This document shows positions 27,019-34,440 of a stretch of DNA of 43,576 nucleotides, one piece after another; within the stretch, counting starts at the first letter, position 1, and each line of letters starts with the position of its first letter. Origin of the DNA: Cyclobacteriaceae bacterium (GTDB lineage Bacteria; Bacteroidota; Bacteroidia; Cytophagales; Cyclobacteriaceae); assembly GCA_019694905.1 (NCBI GenBank), contig JAIBBB010000006.1, forward strand, positions 1 through 43,576, given 5' to 3'. The position numbers were made by a program, and so were the translations under genes. A model generated the notes under the pieces. It saw only the letters and a program-made list of their open reading frames with translations. It was not told the origin of the DNA and ran no database searches.

Positions 27019-27026
27019 CAAAAGTA
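27019..27026 (-). promoter_or_regulatory. -7 promoter element of the AraC gene
   Basis: Minus-strand TACTTTTG fits TAnnTTTG fully, 33 bp upstream of the AraC ATG. It overlaps GTATAC, a short palindrome. No good -33 TTG was found at the usual spacing. Confidence 0.45.
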
Positions 27027-27113
27027 TACAAAAGAGTAGAAGTGGAGTGGTGTTGGCACTAATAGTACTTTTATGGACATTTTTAAGAAAGGAGGGCTAA
27101 CATCTTTGCGGCC

Positions 27114-29270
27114 ATGAATCGCCTCTGGCTGCCATTTATAGCTGTTTTGCTACTGCCCATCGACGGAATGAGCCAGGAGGCTGATTCACTGGCAGCACGC
27201 CAACTCGAAGAGTTGGTGGTGACGGCTACCCGTACGGAGCGCACCATGGGGGCCTTGCCGATGCCGGTGAACCTGATCCCCAGATCGCAAATCCGCACAA
27301 TGGGCTCCCTTCGCCTCAACGACGTGCTCACCGAACAAACAGGCCTTGTTGTGGTGCCACAGGTCAACGGGCAGGGTAACGGTATTCAGGTGCAGGGTTT
27401 TAACCCCGACTACACACTGATCCTCGTTGACGGTGAGCCCCTCATCGGTCGCAACACCGGATCACTGGAACTCAGCCGCGTCGCAGTAGGCAACATCAAA
27501 CAAATTGAAATTGTAAAGGGGCCGTCCAGCAGTCTTTATGGTTCAGATGCACTTGCGGGCGTGATCAACATTCTCACCGAGCGGCCGCAAGGTACCCGTG
27601 CCTCTATCTACAGCCGGTATGGCACCAACCAGACAGCAGATCTTACCGCTGACGCGGGTTATGCCAACGACCGGTTGGGTATCTATGTCTTTGGCAACCG
27701 ATACAGCACAAATGGCTACGACCTCTCGCCGCAGAGTTTTGGCAAAACGGTCTCACCCTTTTTCAACCACACGGTCAGTGGGAAGGTCAACTACAAATTC
27801 AGACCGGGTACGGAACTCATGGTGAGCGGCCGCTACTTTCAGGAGCAGCAGCAATTTGATTTTGAAGTGGCGACAACACCCACGGACAAAGTGCGCACTT
27901 CCGGGCAGGGCGCCACACAGGAGTGGAATCTCAACCCTGTGCTGACGCATCGTTTCAGCAATCGCTTCAAACTGACCGCCCGATTCTACAGCACGCATTA
28001 CAATACCGCCACCAACCTGAATCTCGCCAGCGATAACACGCTTTACTATCACGATGACTTTCAACAGACTTTCATCCGGCCCGAAGTCAATGGCGAGTAT
28101 TATTTCAATGACCGCAATATTCTGACGGTAGGTGCGGGTCATATTGATGAACACGTGCAGACTTCCCGATACGGTGATGAGGCGGTGCGCAAACAAAGCA
28201 CCAGTTATGGATTTTTCCAGCATGAATGGAAACCATGGGCACCATTTACGCTCATCGCCGGTGGCCGATTCGACTGCAACACCGTGTATGGGAGTCAGTT
28301 CAGTCCCAAACTCTCTGCGCGTTATGAGATTTCTCCGAAGTTTACCCTGCGACTCTCCGGTGGACTGGGATTCAAATCGCCGGACTTCAGGCAGCTGTAT
28401 TTCAACTTCAACAATTCCGCCGCTGGTGGTTACAGTGTGCTCGGTGCAGAAATCGTACAAGAGCGTCTGGCCCAAATGGATCAGCAGGGACTGATTCAAA
28501 CTTATTATTTCGATCCGGCTGTTTTAGGCAAACTGGATGCCGAGCGGTCGACAGCCATCAACACCGGATTTCGCTATGAATGGAAGCCGGGCCACACCGC
28601 CGAACTGAACCTGTTTCACAACAGCATCAACAACCTGATTGAGACACAGATTGTGGCTGCGACAACCGCAGGACAAAACATTTACAGCTACCGCAACATC
28701 AAGCGTGCGTTTACAGAAGGAGTAGAAACCAACATGGGGTTTCCGCTGGGCAAAGGGTTCACCTTTAGCCTGGGTTATCAGCTGCTGTTCGCGATGGACA
28801 AAGATGTGCTGGAGTCAGTTCGGAATGGAGCTGTGTACTACCGCGATCCAGTTACACTCACGACGCGGCGTTTGAAACCATCTGAATACACGGGGCTCTA
28901 CAATCGCTCCCGGCACATGGGAACCGTGAAATTGTTTTATCAGTCAGAGAATAAGCGCTGGTCTGGCAGCGTCAGGGTGGTGTACCGCGGTCGCTTTGGC
29001 ATCGGCGACATCCGCGGCAATATTCAGGGAGAGACTATTCCGTCATCCGACCGCGACAACAACGGCATCCTCGACAAGTATGATTCATTTGTTTCCGGCT
29101 ACGCACTTGTCAACCTTTCTGCAGCGCGCACCTTTGGGTCACGACTGCGCGTGCAAGCCGGTGTAGACAACCTCCTCAACCACAAGGAGCCCATCTTCAT
29201 TCCCAACCTGCCTGGCAGGTTGATGTATGCAAGCATTTCCTATTCCATTCAACAAACAAATAAACCATAA
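27114..29270 (+). CDS. TonB-dependent outer-membrane receptor, HmuR-like
   Basis: 718 residues with a signal peptide ending near GMSQEA. It has a TonB box-like ELVVTATRTER at residues ~33-43, then a plug (LNDVLTEQTGLVVVPQ, GFNPDYTLILVDGEPLIGR, IEIVKGPSSSLYGSDALAGVINI) and a 22-strand-type barrel ending in VDNLLNHKEP and an aromatic C-terminus. There is no SusC-type carboxypeptidase-regulatory N-terminal domain, which argues against glycan import. HmuY follows directly (7 bp), so haem, or a haem-like compound, is the probable cargo. A near-consensus -7 element (CATCTTTG, 27101-27108) ends 5 bp before the ATG, which would give a very short leader. Confidence 0.92.
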   Translation: MNRLWLPFIAVLLLPIDGMSQEADSLAARQLEELVVTATRTERTMGALPMPVNLIPRSQIRTMGSLRLNDVLTEQTGLVVVPQVNGQGNGIQVQGFNPDYTLILVDGEPLIGRNTGSLELSRVAVGNIKQIEIVKGPSSSLYGSDALAGVINILTERPQGTRASIYSRYGTNQTADLTADAGYANDRLGIYVFGNRYSTNGYDLSPQSFGKTVSPFFNHTVSGKVNYKFRPGTELMVSGRYFQEQQQFDFEVATTPTDKVRTSGQGATQEWNLNPVLTHRFSNRFKLTARFYSTHYNTATNLNLASDNTLYYHDDFQQTFIRPEVNGEYYFNDRNILTVGAGHIDEHVQTSRYGDEAVRKQSTSYGFFQHEWKPWAPFTLIAGGRFDCNTVYGSQFSPKLSARYEISPKFTLRLSGGLGFKSPDFRQLYFNFNNSAAGGYSVLGAEIVQERLAQMDQQGLIQTYYFDPAVLGKLDAERSTAINTGFRYEWKPGHTAELNLFHNSINNLIETQIVAATTAGQNIYSYRNIKRAFTEGVETNMGFPLGKGFTFSLGYQLLFAMDKDVLESVRNGAVYYRDPVTLTTRRLKPSEYTGLYNRSRHMGTVKLFYQSENKRWSGSVRVVYRGRFGIGDIRGNIQGETIPSSDRDNNGILDKYDSFVSGYALVNLSAARTFGSRLRVQAGVDNLLNHKEPIFIPNLPGRLMYASISYSIQQTNKP

Positions 29271-29277
29271 TTCACTT

Positions 29278-29916
29278 ATGAAGTATGCATCAGTAGTCCT
29301 CACGGTCGTGGCGTTCAGTGTGATGTTGGCATCGTGCAGCAAGAGTGATCCGACACCCGCGTCCTTGTCGGCAGTCACCTTCAAAAATCTTGCGGCAGAT
29401 CCGCCGTCCGGTGGGTACGATCCCAACAACGGTCAACCGATAGGTGTGACGCAGAAGTTCACCTTCTTCAGTTTCAAGACCGGTGCAGTCGTCAGCAATG
29501 CAGACAGTGCTTCCAGCAAGTGGGACATTGGATTCCGGGGCACGACCATCATTGTTAACAGCGGCACCAGTGGTCCTGGCACGGCAGCGGCCCTGGTAGT
29601 AACCGGCGTATTTGACGAGTTGAATGCAGCGCCGGACAATGGCTACCTGCAGGACGACAAAGCTTCGGCCACAGCACCCTATGCTATTCCTAAGGGCTCC
29701 GGCAAAGGCTGGTACAACTACGATCCTGCCACCAATGTAATTTCACCGGTTGCGGGCCGCGTGATCATGGTGCAAACCGCAGATGGCAAATACGCCAAGG
29801 TGGAGATCCTCAGCTACTACAAGGATGCGCCTGCGGCTCCCACAAATACATCCGTCGACCGCTACTATACCTTCCGGTATGTGTACCAGCCCGATGGAAG
29901 CAAGAAATTGCAATAG
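29278..29916 (+). CDS. hmuY: HmuY-family haem-binding lipoprotein
   Basis: 212 residues, lipobox VMLASC (Cys20). The fold core matches the HmuY family: a sheet segment FTFFSFKTGAVV, the motif SSKWDIGFRGTTIIVNSGTSG, GSGKGWYNYDPATNVISPVAGRVIMVQTADGKYAKVEILSYY and a closing RYYTFRYVYQPDGS. HmuY proteins capture haem at the cell surface and pass it to the paired receptor. The start at 29278 is chosen over 29227 because the latter lies within the receptor gene and would hide the lipoprotein signal. A strong terminator-like hairpin lies 54 bp after the stop (29971-29996). Confidence 0.9.
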   Translation: MKYASVVLTVVAFSVMLASCSKSDPTPASLSAVTFKNLAADPPSGGYDPNNGQPIGVTQKFTFFSFKTGAVVSNADSASSKWDIGFRGTTIIVNSGTSGPGTAAALVVTGVFDELNAAPDNGYLQDDKASATAPYAIPKGSGKGWYNYDPATNVISPVAGRVIMVQTADGKYAKVEILSYYKDAPAAPTNTSVDRYYTFRYVYQPDGSKKLQ

Positions 29917-29969
29917 TAATTGCAATACCGTCGCCCTGAATCTGCGACGGTGAGGGGTTAGTTGGATAA

Positions 29970-30241
29970 GGGGCTGTCTCAGAAGTGAGGCGGCCCTTTT
30001 CAATTTGAAGGGGTAATTGATAGTAAAAAAGAAGTGGTGGTCAAACTCATCCCGTGAATGATAACCCTGCCCATTCATGGCAGGGTAGAGGAAGCACAGG
30101 ATGAGAGTGGGCTTTAGCCCCTGGTGTAGTATCAGGGGCTAAAGCCCGGTGGTGTGCGAATGGGCAAAACTCCACCATAAATGGCGGAGTTAGAATATAC
30201 CCAAGTAAAAAGGGGGCTATCCCGACTTTTGAGACAGCCCC
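29970..30241. repeat. 272-bp structured element bounded by inverted repeats, with three internal hairpins
   Basis: The 12-bp ends GGGGCTGTCTCA (29970-29981) and TGAGACAGCCCC (30230-30241) are exact reverse complements, and the similarity continues inward imperfectly for ~20 bp. Inside are three stem-loops: ACCCTG...CAGGGT with a CCAT/ATGG inner stem (30064-30086), a perfect 15-bp stem with a 9-nt loop (30109-30123 with 30133-30147, starting GGGCTTTAGCCCCTG), and an 11-bp stem with one mismatch and a 2-nt loop (30168-30191). Hairpins 1 and 3 share the tip CCAT-NN-ATGG. No open reading frame of note and no target-site duplication were found. It fills most of the 392-bp gap between hmuY and the acyltransferase gene. 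It may be a MITE or a REP/BIME-like element. Confidence 0.75.
29971..30000 (+). terminator. Probable intrinsic terminator after hmuY
   Basis: Stem GGGCTGTCTC (29971-29980), loop AGAAGT, stem GAGGCGGCCC (29987-29996) with two G-U pairs, then TTTT. It stands 54 bp after the hmuY stop and coincides with the left end of the inverted-repeat element. Confidence 0.65.
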
Positions 30242-30249
30242 GTTTTTTT
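30212..30249 (+). terminator. Probable intrinsic terminator at the right end of the element
   Basis: Stem GGGGCT-A-TC (starting 30212) pairs with GA-C-AGCCCC (ending 30241), followed by G and seven T residues. It faces the plus strand and would insulate the acyltransferase gene from transcription arriving from hmuY. The reverse strand has an A-rich run on the other side and could serve as a second terminator. Confidence 0.55.
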
Positions 30250-30308
30250 GTTAACTCCGAGAAGCAGAAGCGCATTTTCTGGTTAACTTTCCTTGCGCAC
30301 ACAAGCCT

Positions 30309-31421
30309 ATGGAAAATCAATCCCGCTACCTCTCCCTGGACGTCCTTCGCGGCATGACCGTCACACTGATGATTGTGGTCAACACCCCCGGGAACTATTC
30401 CACCACTTTTGGGCCACTCCTTCACGCGCATTGGCATGGGTTCACGCCGACGGACTGGGTGTTCCCAACGTTTCTTTTCGTAGTGGGAAACGCGATGAGT
30501 TTTGCACTGCCCAAATATGAATCGCTCGGCGATAGTGCCTTTCTGAAAAAGGTGTTCAAGCGCACGTTTCTCATTTTCCTCATCGGCTACCTGTCATACT
30601 GGTTCCCTTTTGTTCATCCTACACCGGAAGGTGGCTGGGCGTTCAATCCCTTCAGCGACACCCGCGTCTTCGGTGTACTGCAGCGGATTGCGTTGTGCTA
30701 TGGCATTGCCTCACTCGTGCTGCACTACTGGAAGGAAAAGGGTGCACTCATCGTCAGTGGTGTCTTTCTGTTTGGTTACTGGCTTGTCATGTCAATCTTC
30801 GGGGACCTTACATTGGAAGGCAACGCCGGACTCAGGCTTGATAAATTTCTCCTCGGCGACAGCCACCTCTATCACGGAGAGGGAGTGGCGTTTGATCCGG
30901 AAGGATTACTCAGCACTTTCCCCGCCGTCGTCAATACCTTTATTGGCTATTTTGCGGGCCGGTTCATCCAGCAGCATAAAAATCAATTTGAAGTGATTGC
31001 GCGCATGATGATTGCAGGCGCATTGCTGATGTTCGCGGCCTACTGGTGGGACCTTGTTTTTCCCATTAACAAAAAACTGTGGACCAGCTCTTTTGTCCTT
31101 TACACCACAGGCATTGACTTGCTGGCACTGTCCATTCTCATCTATTTTATTGATGTGCTGCAAAAGAAGAAATGGACATACTTCTTTGAAGTTTTTGGTA
31201 AGAACACGCTCTTTATCTACCTGTTGAGTGAAGTGGGGGTGATCCTATTGTGGTTCATTCAGCCGGGAGGAAGCCCGCTGTTTAGTTCAGCATTCCAGCG
31301 AGTATTTCAGCCGGTTTTCGGCGACTACATGGGCTCCTTCCTTTTCGCGGTGAGCTGGATGCTCATCTGCTGGGCCGTTGGTTACTGGATGGACAAGCGC
31401 AAGATCTACATCAAGATCTGA
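30309..31421 (+). CDS. NagX/HGSNAT-like membrane acyltransferase
   Basis: 370 residues with about ten to eleven membrane helices. The N-terminus SLDVLRGMTVTLMIVVNTPG and the motif LLHAHWHGFTPTDWVFPTFLFVVG are typical of the heparan-alpha-glucosaminide N-acetyltransferase/NagX (DUF5009) family; the conserved His in HAHWHG is the expected acyl carrier or catalytic position. Family members transfer acetyl groups across the membrane or work on N-acetylglucosamine metabolism; a role with the GH20 hexosaminidase 3 kb away is possible but not shown. A near-consensus -7 element (TAACTTTC, 30284-30291) lies 17 bp upstream of the ATG. It converges on dnaX with only 7 bp between the stops. Confidence 0.88.
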   Translation: MENQSRYLSLDVLRGMTVTLMIVVNTPGNYSTTFGPLLHAHWHGFTPTDWVFPTFLFVVGNAMSFALPKYESLGDSAFLKKVFKRTFLIFLIGYLSYWFPFVHPTPEGGWAFNPFSDTRVFGVLQRIALCYGIASLVLHYWKEKGALIVSGVFLFGYWLVMSIFGDLTLEGNAGLRLDKFLLGDSHLYHGEGVAFDPEGLLSTFPAVVNTFIGYFAGRFIQQHKNQFEVIARMMIAGALLMFAAYWWDLVFPINKKLWTSSFVLYTTGIDLLALSILIYFIDVLQKKKWTYFFEVFGKNTLFIYLLSEVGVILLWFIQPGGSPLFSSAFQRVFQPVFGDYMGSFLFAVSWMLICWAVGYWMDKRKIYIKI

Positions 31422-31428
31422 CGCAGGA

Positions 31429-33119
31429 TCAATAGTCGGTGTCCAGTCCGAGCCTTTCCTTCATTTGCTGAAGGATGGGATACTTTTCCGCAAGGTGATC
31501 GAATTTCTCCTTGTTGGTGTACACGATTTTCTTTCCCTCAATTTCCATCAGTTCACCGTGCACTGTCACGGAACTGTGGTTGAGTTTGTCGCGCAGGTAG
31601 GCAATGAGTTGGGTCTTCATGCCTGCCAGCAGAGGTTCCTCTACCGGATTGCTCAGCGGTAAGGTGATTTTCTTTTCATGCACGGTAAACGGCCGTTTCA
31701 TCAGCTGGTATTCCGCCACCTGCATCTTGCGGGTTTCTGCGAAGGCATCCCACACCGGTTGGACAACGGCGACACTTAATTCGGGCTCTACAGCACCGGG
31801 GATAGGTGCAGCAACCTTTTCTTCCTTGACTGTTTCAACTTTAGGAGTGAAGATCTGATTGAGGTTGAGGGTTGATCTTGTGCGGCTGGAAGTTGACGGC
31901 GATGGTGAAGGCCCGGGTGCGGAGGGCTTGACCGGCATGGTGACCGGTGGCGCAGCGTTGACCGGAGGTGGAGTAGGGCCAGCGGGTTGCGCCGGTGCTT
32001 CTGTCAGTTCAGCTTCTTTTTTTCAGCCAGGGCTGGAGCCGTGGCTGTGGATGTCTCGGGGCGGAAAGTGCCGCGCACACTGGCCATCTTCATCAGGGCA
32101 AGTTCCACCAGCAGGCGCTGGTTCTTGCTGGCTTTGTACTGCAGGTCGCACTGGTTGGCGATGCTCAGCCAGGTGAGGAGGAGCGAGTAGGGGGCGGCGA
32201 CTGCCTGATCCGCGTAGCGCTTCTTCACATTCTCCGGAACCTCCATCAGTTGGACGGTTCGGGCATCCTGGGAGACGATGAGATTGCGGAAGTGCTCGCT
32301 GAGGCCCACGATGAAGTTGTTGCCGTCAAACCCCTTTCTAAGGATTTCGTCGAACAGCAACAGCGAAGTGGTTGGATTCTCGGTAAGCAGCCCGTCGGTC
32401 ACTTTGAAATAATACTCGTAGTCGAGGATGTGCAGGTTTTTCAGTACATCCTGGAAAGTCACGCCCTTGCCCGACGAGAATGTCACCATGAGGTCGAAGA
32501 TGGAGAGGGCGTCGCGCAGTGCGCCATCGGCTTTCTGGGCGATCAGGTGCAGCGCCGCCTCTTCGGCAGCGATGCCTTCGTGATCTGCGATCTTTTTGAG
32601 ATGCAGGGCGATGTCGGAGATCTGAATCCTGTTGAAATCGAAGATCTGACACCGGGAAAGAATCGTCGGGATGACCTTGTGCTTCTCGGTAGTCGCGAGA
32701 ATAAAAATCGCGTACGAGGGCGGCTCCTCCAGCGTCTTCAGAAATGCGTTGAAGGCCTGGTTCGAGAGCATGTGCACCTCGTCGATAATGTACACCTTGA
32801 ACTTGCCGAATTGCGGTGGGTAGCGCACCTGGTCGATCAGGTTGCGGATATCGTCGACAGAGTTGTTGGAGGCTGCGTCCAACTCGAAGATGTTGAGTGA
32901 ATTGGTCTCAGACTTTTCCTCGAAGTTGTTGATCAGGCGGGCAACAATGCGAGCACAGGTGGTTTTGCCCACTCCCCTGGGACCGCAAAAGAGGAGGGCC
33001 TGGGCGAGTTTATTGTTGTCGATGGCATTCTTGAGTGTTGTTGTAATGTGCTCTTGACCAACCACTTCCTCAAATCCAGAAGGGCGGTACTTGCGGGCCG
33101 ATACAACAAAGTTCTCCAT
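31429..33119 (-). CDS. dnaX: DNA polymerase III subunit tau, made by -1 frameshift from dnaX
   Basis: Clamp-loader ATPase. Zero-frame residues: Walker A CGPRGVGKTT, Walker B IIDEVHML, ATTEKHKVIPTILSRC (sensor 1 and arginine-finger region) and the collar domain. At residue ~368 the zero frame reads GAA AAA AAG AAG CTG AAC TGA. A -1 slip on A AAA AAG leads into an open frame that continues for 26 Pro/Ala-rich codons and then the 169-codon region ending LGLDTDY, which resembles the C-terminal polymerase-binding part of Bacteroidota DnaX. The full slipped product is 563 residues, as expected for tau. Start at 33119 (MENFVV) is chosen; a longer frame from 33287 enters the MFS gene and lacks similarity. 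The usual four-cysteine zinc module after Walker A is absent. Confidence 0.85.
32004..33119 (-). CDS. dnaX: DNA polymerase III subunit gamma (unslipped dnaX product)
   Basis: The zero-frame translation of dnaX stops at TGA (32004-32006), two codons after the slippery run's AAG-AAG, and yields a 371-residue ATPase without the tau tail. This is the size and domain content of gamma-type clamp-loader subunits. In Escherichia coli the same heptamer is used but the frameshifted product is the short one; here the relation is reversed, because the short form is the unshifted one. Whether the short form is really made and stable cannot be judged from sequence. Confidence 0.6.
   Translation of the reverse strand: MENFVVSARKYRPSGFEEVVGQEHITTTLKNAIDNNKLAQALLFCGPRGVGKTTCARIVARLINNFEEKSETNSLNIFELDAASNNSVDDIRNLIDQVRYPPQFGKFKVYIIDEVHMLSNQAFNAFLKTLEEPPSYAIFILATTEKHKVIPTILSRCQIFDFNRIQISDIALHLKKIADHEGIAAEEAALHLIAQKADGALRDALSIFDLMVTFSSGKGVTFQDVLKNLHILDYEYYFKVTDGLLTENPTTSLLLFDEILRKGFDGNNFIVGLSEHFRNLIVSQDARTVQLMEVPENVKKRYADQAVAAPYSLLLTWLSIANQCDLQYKASKNQRLLVELALMKMASVRGTFRPETSTATAPALAEKKKLN
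32016..32022 (-). promoter_or_regulatory. dnaX slippery heptamer A AAA AAG (-1 frameshift or transcriptional slippage site)
   Basis: On the minus strand the phased heptamer A_AAA_AAG lies inside a run of seven A (32017-32023). The zero-frame stop follows 9 nt after it. About 21 nt further 3' a 6-bp stem with loop CAACC (CCGGCG with CGCTGG) could form; that spacing is longer than in the classic bacterial example, and no clear Shine-Dalgarno-like stimulator is seen upstream. A homopolymer error (A7 for A8) would also restore the long frame and must be excluded. Confidence 0.65.
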
Positions 33120-33187
33120 CCGGCGGGCAAGATAAGACGCAACGGGGGAACTTGGGCGGGACGGAATGAAAAAATCAACGGTGTTGC

Positions 33188-34333
33188 CTATTTGCCGGCG
33201 GGGTCCTGCTTGCGGCCAGCAGCCAGCAGCAGCATCACCAGGAACAGCCCCACCACCAGCCAGAGCGACACACGCAGGCTGCTCCAATCGGCGATCATTC
33301 CAATGATGGGCGGCCCAAAGAGGAAGCCGGTGTAGCCAACGGTTGTCACCATGGCCAGGCCAACCCCCGGAGGAAGGTCTTTGGTGCTGCCTGCCAGGCT
33401 GTAGGCAATCGGCACCACGACCGACAGTCCGAGTCCCACCAGGAAGAACCCGCCGATGACGACGACAGGCTCTATGACGATCAGCACGGTAGACAAGCCG
33501 ACGGCTGCGATCACGCTGCAGATGATGATGAGTTTGCGATCGCCGAAAAGAATGCGCATGCGATCGCCGAAGATGCGGCCGATGGTCATGGCCAGCGCAA
33601 AGGCGGAAAGGGCCATCGGCGCCAATGCCTTGTCGGCTTTCACCACATTCTCCATGTAGTTGGTGCTCCAGTCGGCCATCGACCCTTCGCCCAGCATGCA
33701 GCAGAAAGCGATCACGCCGATACTCACCATGGCTGCGTTGGGCAGGCGGAAGGCTGGCGCGTCATGGTCTTTTTGGATGGGCTTGTCGTGAATGAGGTAG
33801 TAGCTGGACACCATTACTGTCATCATGCCGGCGCCGGTGATGATCATGAAGTGAGCGAACAGCCCTGTCTGCAATTCGGCAAAGAGCGATCCGCAGGCAG
33901 CACCCAGCATCATGCCGATGCTGAACAGTGCGTGAAATGAAGTCATGATCGGTTTGCCGAGCGCCTGCTCAACAAGTACTGCCTGCGCATTCATGGCAAC
34001 ATCCAGCATGCCGGTGGTGATACCGATGATGAAGTAAAGCGTAAACAGCATCCATGGCGATGAAGGCGGCAGCCAGGGAATGATGGGGACAAATACACAG
34101 TACAGGAAAGAGGCGGCGATGGTAATGCGTTTGCTGCCGTTGCGGATGATGAGCCAGCCGGTGAAGGGCATGGCGCACACGGCTCCCAGAGACATTGACA
34201 GCAGTACGAGGCCCAACGTGCCATTGTCCAGCGAGAACAGGTCCTGAATGCGCGGCAGCCGTGACACCCAGTTGGCATAGATAAAGCCGTTCAGGAAGAA
34301 CAGGATCTTGACGGCGATGCGCGATGGGCTCAC
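33188..34333 (-). CDS. MFS transporter, fucose permease / YbjJ-like
   Basis: 381 residues, twelve predicted membrane helices, starting at GTG. N-terminal FFLNGFIYANWVSRLPRIQDLF and GTTGMLDVAMNAQAV-like segment (GITTGMLDVAMNAQAVLVEQ) match the YbjJ/fucose-permease-like MFS group; later GEGSMADWSTNYM and TVGYTGFLFGPPIIGMIAD also fit. The substrate is unknown. It lies upstream of dnaX on the same strand with a 68-bp gap; whether dnaX is driven from the MFS promoter or its own is unclear. Confidence 0.85.
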   Translation of the reverse strand: MSPSRIAVKILFFLNGFIYANWVSRLPRIQDLFSLDNGTLGLVLLSMSLGAVCAMPFTGWLIIRNGSKRITIAASFLYCVFVPIIPWLPPSSPWMLFTLYFIIGITTGMLDVAMNAQAVLVEQALGKPIMTSFHALFSIGMMLGAACGSLFAELQTGLFAHFMIITGAGMMTVMVSSYYLIHDKPIQKDHDAPAFRLPNAAMVSIGVIAFCCMLGEGSMADWSTNYMENVVKADKALAPMALSAFALAMTIGRIFGDRMRILFGDRKLIIICSVIAAVGLSTVLIVIEPVVVIGGFFLVGLGLSVVVPIAYSLAGSTKDLPPGVGLAMVTTVGYTGFLFGPPIIGMIADWSSLRVSLWLVVGLFLVMLLLAAGRKQDPAGK

Positions 34334-34440
34334 GTGTGTGTGGGTAAGGTTTGGATCTTACGATCCGGATTGCAAAAGTAGCCGGCTTTCTGATGCGCCA
34401 TGCACGACATGCGGGGTTTGTTACTGCAATCGTTGTAAAA

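Noticed and set aside
31429..31938. Independent gene starting MPVKPSAPG
   Set aside because: It is in the -1 frame of dnaX with 26 further open codons upstream up to the slippery site, and its content matches the tau C-terminus, so it is the 3' part of dnaX.
33120..33287. N-terminal extension of dnaX to ATG 33287
   Set aside because: The extra 56 residues overlap the MFS gene, show no similarity to DnaX, and MENFVVSARKYRPSG is the normal DnaX start.
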